A DNA stretch of 15,572 nucleotides from Phycisphaeraceae bacterium (GCA_009827215.1 WUAJ01000034.1:1-15572); one strand, 5' to 3'. Positions 6,088 to 14,387 are shown, numbered from the stretch's first letter. Notes: generated from the sequence alone by a model not told the origin. Program-made: numbers and translations.

Positions 6088-6596
6088 GGTTTGGACTCCA
6101 ATGCCTTGATGCGGTTTTCGTATACATCACCCCAATAGTGCGTGTACAAATCGTTGAGCATCCGAGAGACTTCAATCTCAAGCTCGTCGAGTCGCGCATC
6201 GGTCCTCCCCCACCGTTCAGCCGATTGGATCGCGAGCTCGGTATCAGACTTGATGTTCTCATGGATCAGATTGCTCAGAATCTGCATGTCTGTCTTGATC
6301 ATCTCTTCAGGAACAAACGAGGTCTCGACATTCCAAACACGCTGCTCGAGCGAATCTGCCTGGGACTTTACAGGAGAAACATACAACGCAAGGATTGTGA
6401 GCAAGAGCAACACAGCGCTGATGATCGGTCCCCATTGGGTTGACCGCGAATCTTGCATACGACCAATCACGGACTTCACTTCACGAAAGCCGTCAGTAAC
6501 CGTGTTGGAGAGATCATCAAATCGGCTATCTACAGACCGCTCAAACTGGGTGAACTCACCATGCGTAACGAACTTGTTGTCACTGCTTTCAGCCAT
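6084..6596 (-). CDS. Membrane protein with coiled coils on both sides of one transmembrane segment
   Basis: A 170-residue protein starting at an ATG with GGAG about ten bases upstream. Residues 1-50 form a charged helix with the phage-type VTHGEFTQFERSVDSRFDDL pattern. Residues 56-73 (GPIISAVLLLLTILALYV) are one transmembrane helix, and 78-170 are a long amphipathic helical region (QADSLEQRVWNV, RTDARLDELEIEVSRML). Topology is not certain, since charge on either side is mixed. Small proteins of this layout occur near phage lysis genes, where they serve as membrane-anchored linkers or are of unknown role. Its stop overlaps the start of the exported glycosidase-like gene, so the two are probably made together. 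It follows a strong terminator, so it may need its own promoter or read-through; I see no clear promoter in the 67-base gap. Confidence 0.72.
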   Translation of the reverse strand: MAESSDNKFVTHGEFTQFERSVDSRFDDLSNTVTDGFREVKSVIGRMQDSRSTQWGPIISAVLLLLTILALYVSPVKSQADSLEQRVWNVETSFVPEEMIKTDMQILSNLIHENIKSDTELAIQSAERWGRTDARLDELEIEVSRMLNDLYTHYWGDVYENRIKALESKP

Positions 6597-6621
6597 CGCC
6601 AGATCTCCGAATCATGGAATC

Positions 6622-6654
6622 AAAAACACCCCGCCCGCTTTCGCAGGAAGGGTG
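6622..6654 (-). terminator. Intrinsic terminator with GAAA tetraloop
   Basis: Read on the minus strand, CACCCTTCCTGC, loop GAAA, then GCGGGCGGGGTG makes a twelve-position stem with one mismatch and two G-T pairs, followed directly by TTTTT. It starts nine bases after the stop of the RKKPVVIEA-type gene. This is the strongest intrinsic terminator seen in the window and should separate the upstream genes from the coiled-coil membrane, glycosidase-like and SGNH-like genes. Confidence 0.8.
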
Positions 6655-6663
6655 GGGAGAGAG

Positions 6664-6990
6664 TTATTCGTCTTCAACCAGTTCGTAGGTCTGCTCAAAG
6701 ATGTCTGGCTTGCAAGGGTACTTCTCGCCTTGCACACCAGTAATAATCCAGTCGCCATCTGACACATTCAGATCGCCTTCCAGTGTGCGAATGCTGTATA
6801 TGTCGCGGCCACCTACATTCGGCATTCCGCCTTTGAATGCAAGATACAAATCTCCGACCTGACGATAATCAGGCGGATCAACTGCATTGCCTTTGCGCTC
6901 AATAAGCATGCTCGGATCGTGATTCTCATGGACCGGCTCAAACCACTGCTTGGCTTCAATGACCACTGGCTTCTTTCTGAACTTTGGCAT
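6664..6990 (-). CDS. Conserved phage protein of the RKKPVVIEA type, function unknown
   Basis: A 108-residue protein. The frame extends to 7041, but the ATG at 6990 has GGAG seven bases upstream and gives the family-like start MPKFRKKPVVIEAKQW, so it is chosen. The C-terminal block GDWIITGVQGEKYPCKPDIFEQTYE (about residues 79-103) is the other hallmark. Between them lies a strand-rich middle with SIRTLEGDLNVSDG. Proteins with these two blocks are widespread in phages of very different hosts, usually close to lysis or tail genes, but have no established role that I know of. There is no signal peptide or membrane segment. The gene is more A+T-rich than the large virion genes. It is closed off downstream by a strong intrinsic terminator (6622-6654) and upstream by a weaker hairpin (7021-7048), so it may form its own transcription unit. 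Confidence 0.8.
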   Translation of the reverse strand: MPKFRKKPVVIEAKQWFEPVHENHDPSMLIERKGNAVDPPDYRQVGDLYLAFKGGMPNVGGRDIYSIRTLEGDLNVSDGDWIITGVQGEKYPCKPDIFEQTYELVEDE

Positions 6991-7016
6991 CACAGTCTCC
7001 GTTGAGTGTGTATGTG

Positions 7017-7048
7017 AAATCACCCGCACACCGTTGGGCAAGCGGGTG
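7017..7048 (-). terminator. Possible weak terminator after the lipoprotein gene
   Basis: CACCCGC (7021-7027) and GCGGGTG (7042-7048) form a perfect seven-base-pair stem with a 14-base loop. On the minus strand the stem is followed by ATTT only. It begins five bases after the lipoprotein stop. Placement fits a terminator; the short T run argues for partial strength. Confidence 0.42.
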
Positions 7049-7053
7049 GTGGG

Positions 7054-7680
7054 TTATGGAGTTGGCGATGCCGCTTCGAGCGCGGCGCGGATCAATCCAG
7101 CGGTTTCGCTCGCAATCACCTTGTCGCGTTCAAGACCAGCGAGCACGGTGTCGCGTTGATCCTCACTAATCTCGCTCAAAATACCTGTCCAGAGCGCGAC
7201 CTGCTCGGTGTTGGCCTGAACAACAGTCGTCACCTCATTGCGCAATCCCTTGAGCGTCACACTCACGATTGGAACAATGATGTCCCCAGATTCAAGAATG
7301 ACAACTTCACCATTCTCAAGCGCAAACGGTGTTTGAGTAGTGACCATGATCGGATCACCAAACTCAATGAACACTTCGTCAGCATCGAGGTTTCCAGGGT
7401 TTTTGACCTGTACACCGTTCTTGGTGATCGCGATGATTCCAGAAATAGACGAGCTCATCCAGTTGGTTGAGTCCGGTGTGATCAATCCAGAGTCGAGCTG
7501 TGTTGCCCCGGCTTGGAACGATTCGTCGGGCCAGACCTGAACATTCTGTCCGGTATTGGACAACAGACCGTACCCGGTTGCATCAGCCCGAAAGTCATTC
7601 TGAGTTGGAGGTTGGGTTGCAGTGCAGCCGCCAGCGCCGAGCGCCCACAGCATGAGCGCGAGAATTCCGACAAGTTTCAT
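7054..7680 (-). CDS. Phage-encoded lipoprotein, function unknown
   Basis: A 208-residue protein with a short signal peptide and a lipobox: MKL, hydrophobic to residue 14, then AGGC with the modifiable Cys19. It should therefore be processed by signal peptidase II and lipid-anchored in the envelope. The linker after Cys19 is TATQPPTQN. The middle is strand-rich (MSSSISGIIAITKNG, VFIEFGDPIMVTT, GEVVILESGDIIVPIVSV, about 75-142). The C-terminal 60 residues are helical (SEISEDQRDTVLAGLERDKVIASETAGLIRAALEAA). The ATG at 7680 overlaps the previous gene's stop (ATGA) and has GGAG upstream. Phage lipoproteins can act as outer-membrane spanins or block superinfection. This one is long for a classical o-spanin and no specific family is recognised. 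It is more A+T-rich than the genes upstream. Confidence 0.75.
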   Translation of the reverse strand: MKLVGILALMLWALGAGGCTATQPPTQNDFRADATGYGLLSNTGQNVQVWPDESFQAGATQLDSGLITPDSTNWMSSSISGIIAITKNGVQVKNPGNLDADEVFIEFGDPIMVTTQTPFALENGEVVILESGDIIVPIVSVTLKGLRNEVTTVVQANTEQVALWTGILSEISEDQRDTVLAGLERDKVIASETAGLIRAALEAASPTP

Positions 7681-7940
7681 GGTTTACTCCGTTGTTTGGG
7701 GGTTGTGTAAATCTGTTTGGTGACGCGATGATGGATACGAGGTCCGACGATCGGGATCCAGAATGTCAGCGCGTAGGTAAACGCATCGAGCAGCCGAAGC
7801 AGCGGCGTGTTGGTCTTCTCGCTCTTGGACGCGAGCCAGCCGAAGAACAACAGCAGGCCGACCAGCGCGACAAAGCCCGCGACCGCGATGCCGAACACCG
7901 CGACATTCTCAGAGATGAAGTTGGCGATGGACTCGATCAT
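7677..7940 (-). CDS. Small membrane protein, holin candidate
   Basis: An 87-residue protein with ATG at 7940 and GGAG at the right distance. Residues 13-36 (VAVFGIAVAGFVALVGLLLFFGWL compressed into one run) are a strong transmembrane helix. Residues 47-67 (LLRLLDAFTYALTFWIPIVG) are a second, weaker hydrophobic stretch. The C-terminus is basic (RIHHRVTKQIYTTPKQRSK). Size, one or two membrane helices and a charged tail are what holins show. It is first in a unit that continues into a lipoprotein and, farther on, an exported glycosidase-like protein. There is no sequence signature that proves holin function, and it could also be a small envelope protein of another kind. It directly follows the best promoter candidate of the window (7963-7991). 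Confidence 0.68.
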   Translation of the reverse strand: MIESIANFISENVAVFGIAVAGFVALVGLLLFFGWLASKSEKTNTPLLRLLDAFTYALTFWIPIVGPRIHHRVTKQIYTTPKQRSKP

Positions 7941-7962
7941 ATCCGGCTCCTTTATTATGTAT

Positions 7963-7991
7963 AGTGTACACTAACATATTGAGGTGTTCAA
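7963..7991 (-). promoter_or_regulatory. Promoter candidate for the membrane protein / lipoprotein unit
   Basis: On the minus strand TTGAAC (7986-7991) is followed after 17 bases by TACACT (7963-7968), a fair sigma-70-like -35/-10 pair. The 13 bases at 7963-7975 match the box at 14388-14400 in 12 positions. The -10 ends 22 bases before the ATG of the small membrane protein, leaving a short leader with the AAAGGAG site. Confidence 0.62.
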
Positions 7992-7997
7992 CTCCTC
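7981..7997. promoter_or_regulatory. Operator candidate, 17-base near-palindrome over the -35 element
   Basis: GAGGTGTTCAACTCCTC is symmetric about its central C: seven of eight position pairs are complementary, with one T-T mismatch. It covers the TTGAAC element of the promoter candidate, the place where a dimeric repressor would block polymerase. It could also fold as a weak RNA hairpin after the giant gene. Confidence 0.45.
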
Positions 7998-8017
7998 CTG
8001 GCAACGGCTTGGTCCGT

Positions 8018-11000
8018 CTAGATTCCAAGCACTCCCAGGTCGTCAATCGCCCATTTGGGCACCTCAGACGGGTTCCCGCCCCGGCGGATGTGATTCGCAT
8101 ACAAGCCCAGCAACTCCACCCGAAGCCCGTCCTGTTTCTCAGGGTCGTCCTCTTCTCGGAACGCCTTGCGCAGCTTCTTCTCCTCGTCCTGGAGCTCGAA
8201 GTAGAACGCGGTCTCTCGGCTATCTTCAGCCAGCGCCGGACTGAACCGACCGCCGACAAACCCACGAGCGACCGCACCACCAAGCCCCTGCTGCTCATAC
8301 GCACGAGCGAGAGAACCCTGACGGTCCATCCCCAGACCGGTCTCACGCAACCACCGCACCTGCCCCAGCAGGTAGTCATTGAGCGTGATGTCCCCGTCCC
8401 CAGGACCAGCGCCGATGCTCCGGCCGGAGAAGGACTCACGCTGCATCGCCAGCTCGGTCGGCACCTTGAGCGCGGGAGCGGATTGACCAGCGCCCCAGTT
8501 GAGCGCATCGAACATATCCTGACCGTTAAAGCCCAGCACACCCGCCGCACCAAGAGCACCCCCCACCACCTGGGCCACCCCTTCTTGGGGCAGCAGGGTG
8601 CCGAGCAAGAACGAATCGTCGCTGCCCAGTTGAACGGCGAGCGTCTCGTTGAGCCACGACGGACGCTGCCAGCGCGGGATGCGGTCATCCCCGACCATCG
8701 CCTCCTCGATCGCGGTCACCAGCTTCGGTACCGCGGCGATGTGCTGCGGCTGACGGAGTGTGCGCATCATCATGTTCGGGAGCGACGCACGCGTCCACGC
8801 GTAGAACGGGACCAGCGGCCGCACCCAGTTGCGTTCAAAGCTGGTCATATCCCCGAAGTTGAGCATCGCCTGACGGGTTGCTCGACCGGCGCTGGCGATG
8901 TCCATCCCGTCGTCGAGCATCATCAGGAGGTGCGCCGTCCGGAATACATCGTCCACCATCCCGTTAGCACCGAACCAGGTGGTCACCACCTTGTCGAGCA
9001 CACCGGTCTTGGTCCCCGCGAGTCCGGCACGCACCCGATCCACACGCGAGAGTCCTTGATCACCTTTCATCCGAGCCAGCCGCGCCAGCTCAGCGTTTCG
9101 TGCCGATCCGATCCGATCGGTCACCGATGCGAGGATCCCATCGCCTGTACTCACCGGCGCCGTGCGCTGATGCTGACGGCCGAGCCATTGGCGGTTGATG
9201 TCACCATTGAGACCACCGGTCCCCGTCGCCCCCACCTGACGAGCCTGCTCGAGCAGCTCGCCCATCGGACGATCAACACCATTGATCTTGATCAGCGACT
9301 CGGGATCATACTTGCCCAGGTTCTGATGCACGACGATCCGCATCGCATCCTTCATCGAGCGTGCAAACTGACCGGCCTTGACCCCGATGATCTCGGGGAC
9401 CGCCATCGCCATGAGCATCGTGTTCCCGACGATGTTGCCGACCGTCCATGAGGGGTGCGCCAGCGTCGAGATCTTGAACATCGCCGTGGTCTTGTCCGCC
9501 GCCTGCATGAGCACCGGCATCGTCTCGGGTTTGAGCACCTGATTCATGCGCTCCATCGCGACGGCGAGCTGCTCTGGAACCAGCGCGTTCCCGAACTCGC
9601 CGCCGAGCACCATCATCGGGTTGAACATCGAGTTGGGGTCAAAGACGCTCTCGCTCATATGCCGGTAGATCGCGGTCCCCAGCTTGTAGCGCCCATCGCC
9701 GAGCACTTCGAGCTCCACGCCGTTGTCCATCGCCACCTTTGATCCACGGCTCAAGAGCTTGTGCTGCTGCGCGGTAATGTCCCCGGTCAGGATGAACGGG
9801 TCGACGATCTCCGCGAGCGCCGCCTCGGCCTGAGCGATGTGGTGCGACTGCGTGCGTGCATAGAGCAGGTTCGCCATGTTCGTTTCAAACAGCGTATGAC
9901 CATCGATCAACGACCCGCCGATCAACCCATCGAGCGCGTGCGACTGCGCATACTCGTTGAGCTCAAACGGGAGCATCGGTCGCGACAGATCCCGCTTGAC
10001 CAGTTCGTCGGTCCCGTAGACTTCCTCGAACCGCTCGATATGCTCAAGCGTCTCGCGGATCCGGCTGGCCGCGTCCGGGTCGGTGCGCTCCAGCGCCTCA
10101 AGTCTTTGCGGACTGATCTTGCGCCACACATCGTCCTCAAGCAGCAGGAACGAGCGTGAGATACCATCGGCGTCCTCGAACTCCACGATGTTGGTCATGC
10201 GTGCCTTGGACGGATCATCCATGGCGCTGCGCACCTGGTCGGCAATCGACCGTCCCGCGTCATCGCCAACACGAACTCGGTTCACCGTCCGCGCGCGTTG
10301 CTGAGCATCACCCGCCAACCGAACGGGGATGTACCCATCGATCAGATCGTCCACCTCACCGCGCCGCAGCATCTCATCCCCGAGCGTGCGCAGGTAATCA
10401 GCGGTCTCCGATGCCAGCGTGTCGATGTCCGCGCGGAGCACATCATCACTGAGGAACCCATCAGCGACAGCACGCTCATAGAATCGCGCCGCGGACGAGA
10501 GCTCGCCGTCGGCGCCCGTTGTCCGCACCGCGATCTTCGATGCACCCGCTCCGGACCTGAGCAGATCCTCAACACGGGCCGTGATCAACTGCATCAGCCG
10601 GTCGTACTGAGCGCCGGTCTTGATCCCGGTCCCGAGGACGATCTCGTCGATCCCCTTGCTGAACGGACCGCCGCCTGTGCGGAGTTTCGATGCGATCTCA
10701 GCGGCGCGGTCCGGAGCCCCGCCGACCATCCGGCGCACCGCGGTCCGCAGCTCTTCCTGCGTCCCGCCCAGACCACCAAGCGAGGTCGCGAGGTGCTTCC
10801 CACGGTCACTGATCCAGCTTGAAACATCCGGCGCCATGTTCTCAAACGCCTTTGATGTTGAAGCCAGCGGCATCATCCCGATGTTCGCATCGTCGATCCC
10901 CATGACCGTCCGTGCCGCGTGCGCCAGCATCCGGTGCTCGCTGCCAGCCGCGCGACCGATCACCCCACCCTGGAGCTTGGCGACCTGCGCCGTCGCCTCA

Positions 11001-12838
11001 ACAACACCGTGGAGCGAATCGACATACGACTGCGCACGCGCCAGGTCCTCGTCCGCAAGATCGATGAGCAGTCCCAGCCGATCATTGGACGCGGCCTTGT
11101 ATCGGGTGAACAGATCGGCGATCGTATCGTCCTGTCTGGATTGTCCGATCAGGTCATCGAAGCCGCCTTCAATATCGGCTCCAAGTTTGGATGAGGCTTC
11201 GTTGAGCATGTTCCGGCGCATCCGCCGTGCATGATCCAGATCAGCACCGGTGAACCGTGTCAGCGCCCCGGTCTCGTCGCGGTTCTTGATCATCGCGATC
11301 GACTCACGCAGCTTGGCCTGCGCCAGCGCGTGCGCCTGACCGGTCGCCAGGAGGTCGCCAATATCCTCGATGCTCTCGAGTTCCGCCGGGTCCAGCGCCG
11401 CGCGTTCTGAATACCGCTGTGCCCACTCACCGAGCTGCTCGACCCGATCATCGAACGACGCGCGGTCCCAGCCCTCACCGCGCCGCATCGCATCGGTCGA
11501 CTCATCGAACATCCGCGTGATGTCCTCGGAGATCTTGCTCACCTCGTCGAGCTCGTTAAAGGCGCGCATCACCGCGGCGCCCTGAGCCGGTTTCCCGCTC
11601 ACCGCCTTGCTCAGCGCCATCTGTGTCACAGCCCGCTGTCCGGGGAGGATCCCGCTCACCGGGAGACGGTCGACCACATTCCCGGTCAGCGCTGGCGTCG
11701 GGAGTGTGATGGTCTTGGTCGTGAACGGGATATGAGCGACCTCGATGCCGCCGCGTCCACCGCTCATGTTCAGTCCAGGGTTGTTCGTATGCTTGGCGAT
11801 GAAGTCCTTGGTCGCGCCGATGCGTGCATCACCGGCAACGCGGACCACCTCATCGAGCTCGCCGGCCACATCGTCGGTGACCTTGTACAAGTCTTCGGCG
11901 AGCGTGCCACCCCTGGTCATCTCGCCGAGCCCGGCTTTACCGGCGGTCTTCGAGATCGTCGAGCGTTGCCCGTAGATCGTGTTGGTCAGGAACTCGCGGA
12001 CCTGCTGGGGATCCGCATCATCGGCGAGCTGCCTGCTGGCGCGTCCCCATTCGAGTGTCCGGTCGATCAGGTTCCTGGTCGCGTCATCAGCGACACGACC
12101 ACCGGCAGACGCGACCTTGATCCCGCTCCGAAGTGCTCGCGAACCGGATGTGGAGATCTCGACGGCGCCGCGTGTGCCCAGTGACTTGAGTCCACCGATC
12201 GGGCCACCGACCCAGGTGATCGGATCCATCAGCACATCGAGCCCAAACCCAGCGACCGCGTTGATAAACTTGTTCTCAAAGCCCATCTCGCGCAGCATGT
12301 CGGCGGCCGTGATCTTGACATTGCCGAACTGATCGAACTCACCCCGCTCGATCGCCGCGCGTTTGGCGCCGGGGAGGAAGACATCGGAGACCGCGCCGGC
12401 GACCACATTGCGCGGGAGGTCGATGATGTCCAGCGCCTTGATCCACAGGGGCTTGTCCTGGTCCGGGCGGATCTGTTCGAGCCGCTCTTTGATCTGCTCA
12501 TAGCTCAGCGTGTTGGCTTCGGCGATGGAGTAGCGTGAGGCGCTGCGTTTGGCGACCTTCCCCGGCGGCGTACTCCTGCGGTTCAGCTCCACCGCCGTAT
12601 CAAGCTTCACCGTCCCCAAACGACCGCGCGAGCTCTGTGGCATCGCGCGTGGCGGCAACAGCTCGGCGCGTTCTTCATCACTGGGTTCTGGGTCGAACCG
12701 ATCAACGCGTGCAAACGAATCACGGTCAGATGCCTGGTTCAGACGCAGACTCGGCGATGTCCGCAGGTCCAAGCGAGCTGGACCACGATCATTCATACTC
12801 TCGCCAAGCTCAGGACCTCGCAATGACAACGCCGTCAT
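8018..12838 (-). CDS. Giant virion protein, probably an internal or ejected protein (1606 residues)
   Basis: The ATG at 12838 has AAGGGG nine bases upstream and follows the previous stop by 14 bases; an internal ATG at 12796 has only a weak site. The N-terminus (about 1-110) is charged and looks disordered. LPRNVVAGAV at 141-150 and GFGLDVLMDPITWVG at 197-211, plus the late block RNWVRPLVPFYAWTRASLP (about 1336-1354), are motifs I recall from very large phage proteins thought to sit inside the capsid or be ejected with DNA. No peptidase, transglycosylase or polymerase motif was found. Most of 240-1200 is long charged helices with scattered Gly. A Gly/Ala-rich hydrophobic segment near 1424-1437 (VVGGALGAAGVLGF) might insert into a membrane. 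Role as an ejection or internal scaffold protein is inferred from size and motifs. Gene length agrees with a late, structural role. Confidence 0.72.
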   Translation of the reverse strand: MTALSLRGPELGESMNDRGPARLDLRTSPSLRLNQASDRDSFARVDRFDPEPSDEERAELLPPRAMPQSSRGRLGTVKLDTAVELNRRSTPPGKVAKRSASRYSIAEANTLSYEQIKERLEQIRPDQDKPLWIKALDIIDLPRNVVAGAVSDVFLPGAKRAAIERGEFDQFGNVKITAADMLREMGFENKFINAVAGFGLDVLMDPITWVGGPIGGLKSLGTRGAVEISTSGSRALRSGIKVASAGGRVADDATRNLIDRTLEWGRASRQLADDADPQQVREFLTNTIYGQRSTISKTAGKAGLGEMTRGGTLAEDLYKVTDDVAGELDEVVRVAGDARIGATKDFIAKHTNNPGLNMSGGRGGIEVAHIPFTTKTITLPTPALTGNVVDRLPVSGILPGQRAVTQMALSKAVSGKPAQGAAVMRAFNELDEVSKISEDITRMFDESTDAMRRGEGWDRASFDDRVEQLGEWAQRYSERAALDPAELESIEDIGDLLATGQAHALAQAKLRESIAMIKNRDETGALTRFTGADLDHARRMRRNMLNEASSKLGADIEGGFDDLIGQSRQDDTIADLFTRYKAASNDRLGLLIDLADEDLARAQSYVDSLHGVVEATAQVAKLQGGVIGRAAGSEHRMLAHAARTVMGIDDANIGMMPLASTSKAFENMAPDVSSWISDRGKHLATSLGGLGGTQEELRTAVRRMVGGAPDRAAEIASKLRTGGGPFSKGIDEIVLGTGIKTGAQYDRLMQLITARVEDLLRSGAGASKIAVRTTGADGELSSAARFYERAVADGFLSDDVLRADIDTLASETADYLRTLGDEMLRRGEVDDLIDGYIPVRLAGDAQQRARTVNRVRVGDDAGRSIADQVRSAMDDPSKARMTNIVEFEDADGISRSFLLLEDDVWRKISPQRLEALERTDPDAASRIRETLEHIERFEEVYGTDELVKRDLSRPMLPFELNEYAQSHALDGLIGGSLIDGHTLFETNMANLLYARTQSHHIAQAEAALAEIVDPFILTGDITAQQHKLLSRGSKVAMDNGVELEVLGDGRYKLGTAIYRHMSESVFDPNSMFNPMMVLGGEFGNALVPEQLAVAMERMNQVLKPETMPVLMQAADKTTAMFKISTLAHPSWTVGNIVGNTMLMAMAVPEIIGVKAGQFARSMKDAMRIVVHQNLGKYDPESLIKINGVDRPMGELLEQARQVGATGTGGLNGDINRQWLGRQHQRTAPVSTGDGILASVTDRIGSARNAELARLARMKGDQGLSRVDRVRAGLAGTKTGVLDKVVTTWFGANGMVDDVFRTAHLLMMLDDGMDIASAGRATRQAMLNFGDMTSFERNWVRPLVPFYAWTRASLPNMMMRTLRQPQHIAAVPKLVTAIEEAMVGDDRIPRWQRPSWLNETLAVQLGSDDSFLLGTLLPQEGVAQVVGGALGAAGVLGFNGQDMFDALNWGAGQSAPALKVPTELAMQRESFSGRSIGAGPGDGDITLNDYLLGQVRWLRETGLGMDRQGSLARAYEQQGLGGAVARGFVGGRFSPALAEDSRETAFYFELQDEEKKLRKAFREEDDPEKQDGLRVELLGLYANHIRRGGNPSEVPKWAIDDLGVLGI

Positions 12839-12852
12839 GGATCACCCCTTGA

Positions 12853-14367
12853 TCAGCCAAGCAGCTCAGACAAGCGGCGGATCGCCGTGTCGAGCGTGTC
12901 GTTGATGTTCTTCTCCGTAGCTCGGTCCGCGTCGGTTCTCCGGCTCGTGGGGTACAAGATCGGCTTGAGCAATCGGCGGATCGTGCTCGATGTACCACCG
13001 GGAGAGCGCACATCTTCCAGGTTGATACCACCCTCGTTGAGCTGCGCCATGATCTCCTGGGCGATCGCTCTCTTGTCAGCAGGTGATGTAGTCTGATCGG
13101 TATAGACTGAAGAAACGATCGCGGCGAATGTGTTGGCGTGCTGCACCGCTTCGGCGGGATTCCCAGCACTCATCAGCGACCGGATCGCCGCACGCGGCTG
13201 ACCAACAACAAGAGACTGCGCAGCGCCAGGATCACTCAGATTCTGAACCGCGGCCTGGACCGGTGCCGAAACTGTAGACCCGGTTCCGGCTCCTTCGAAC
13301 TCCCGTTGCTCAAACCGAAGACGCGATCGCTCGCGGGCTTCAAGCGAATCCTGGAGATTGACCGCCGATGTGTTCTCGGCCGTTGTGCGTTCATTGGCGG
13401 AGATCGCGCTTGCTTGCTCACTTGCGGTGACTTCAAGAGCACCGAGTCGATTCTCGCCGCTCTGACGACGCGCGCGAAGGTCGATTTCCGCAAGCTCATT
13501 GCCGAGTACACGGCGCTGCTCACCCAATCCCTGCTCGGTTACGATCTGATCGACAAGCGCCGGATCAACCCGGCGCGAGCGTGGTGTGATCGGACCGAAA
13601 TCGATCCCATCCTCCGAGAGTGAAGCCAGGCGGCTGGCGTTGCGACGACGAAGATCCACGGAATCAGAGCGCGGGAGACCCACGCCGTTTGTGGCGCGGT
13701 CAATCACATCGGGATCAGCGCCCAGTGCCAGGTTCGCCAGTTCGCTTGGGCTCAGCCCGTCAGCGCTTCGGTAACCACTCTGGATCTCAAACACCCGAGC
13801 GCCGATCTGAGCCAGCTTCTCTTGGTATTCACCCTCGGCTTGAGTCGCCGCCGATGCGGCCGCACCAGCCACCGCCGGGAGCTGCGCGTTGAGATGTGCC
13901 TGACCACGCTGGCGCTCAGCGATGTACTCGTCTGGCGGAAGGTCAGCAAGCGACGGACGGAGCAGCGCGGAGCGACGCGCTACTTCTTGCCTCAGATCAA
14001 ACTCATCAGCACGCTGTTCTCGAAGCTGCGCCACGAGCGCATCGGCTTCATCATCGCGTCCCTGACTACGGAGCCGGCGAACACGACGACCACCATCAAT
14101 CCGGCTCTTCGAACTGTTGTTGATCTGCACGCGGAGTGAATCGTTGTCGCGTTCAAGCTGGTCCGAGTTGATACCCGCACGATCGTTCTGCTGACGACGC
14201 AACGCCACAAAGTCGGCACGCCCACCAGGAAGTCTGGCGCTGACACTGTTGTCGGCGGACTGCTGGGCGTTGCTCTGATTGAGTTTCCCGCCCGTGCTCT
14301 TCTTTTTCTTGCGGAGATCCACGCGGTCATTGGCTGGGTTCATCGGCTGACGAGCGAGCTGGGTCAT
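12853..14367 (-). CDS. Charged, helical phage structural-type protein
   Basis: A 504-residue protein with ATG at 14367, preceded by AAAAGGAG and a promoter-like box 20 bases upstream. It is rich in Arg, Gln, Ala, Asp and Ser with long predicted helices and disordered stretches. The first 70 residues are basic and Gln/Asn-rich (RKKKKSTGGKLNQSN). A short pattern, hydrophobic-Asp-Leu-Arg, recurs at least four times: RVDLRKKKK, EFDLRQEVARR, SVDLRRRNAS and EIDLRARRQSG. The same pattern appears near the N-terminus of the downstream giant protein (RLDLRTS). The C-terminal 130 residues are better ordered and end in an amphipathic helix (KNINDTLDTAIRRLSELL). No enzyme motif or membrane segment is seen. 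Its position directly before the giant gene and its composition suggest an internal virion or assembly protein; this is inference. Confidence 0.72.
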   Translation of the reverse strand: MTQLARQPMNPANDRVDLRKKKKSTGGKLNQSNAQQSADNSVSARLPGGRADFVALRRQQNDRAGINSDQLERDNDSLRVQINNSSKSRIDGGRRVRRLRSQGRDDEADALVAQLREQRADEFDLRQEVARRSALLRPSLADLPPDEYIAERQRGQAHLNAQLPAVAGAAASAATQAEGEYQEKLAQIGARVFEIQSGYRSADGLSPSELANLALGADPDVIDRATNGVGLPRSDSVDLRRRNASRLASLSEDGIDFGPITPRSRRVDPALVDQIVTEQGLGEQRRVLGNELAEIDLRARRQSGENRLGALEVTASEQASAISANERTTAENTSAVNLQDSLEARERSRLRFEQREFEGAGTGSTVSAPVQAAVQNLSDPGAAQSLVVGQPRAAIRSLMSAGNPAEAVQHANTFAAIVSSVYTDQTTSPADKRAIAQEIMAQLNEGGINLEDVRSPGGTSSTIRRLLKPILYPTSRRTDADRATEKNINDTLDTAIRRLSELLG

Positions 14368-14387
14368 GGTCGGACTCCTTTTAAGTG

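Noticed and set aside
6991..7041. Seventeen-residue extension of the RKKPVVIEA-type protein
   Set aside because: It would overlap the hairpin at 7021-7048, and the ATG at 6990 has a strong GGAG site and the family start.
7054..7680. Outer-membrane spanin
   Set aside because: The lipobox fits, but the protein is far longer than classical o-spanins, strand-rich, and not embedded in or next to an i-spanin-like gene.
7964..9451. 495-residue plus-strand open frame
   Set aside because: It lies opposite the giant minus-strand gene and its composition (His, Arg, Pro, Thr-rich) is that of an antisense shadow of a GC-rich gene. It also has no fitting ribosome binding site.
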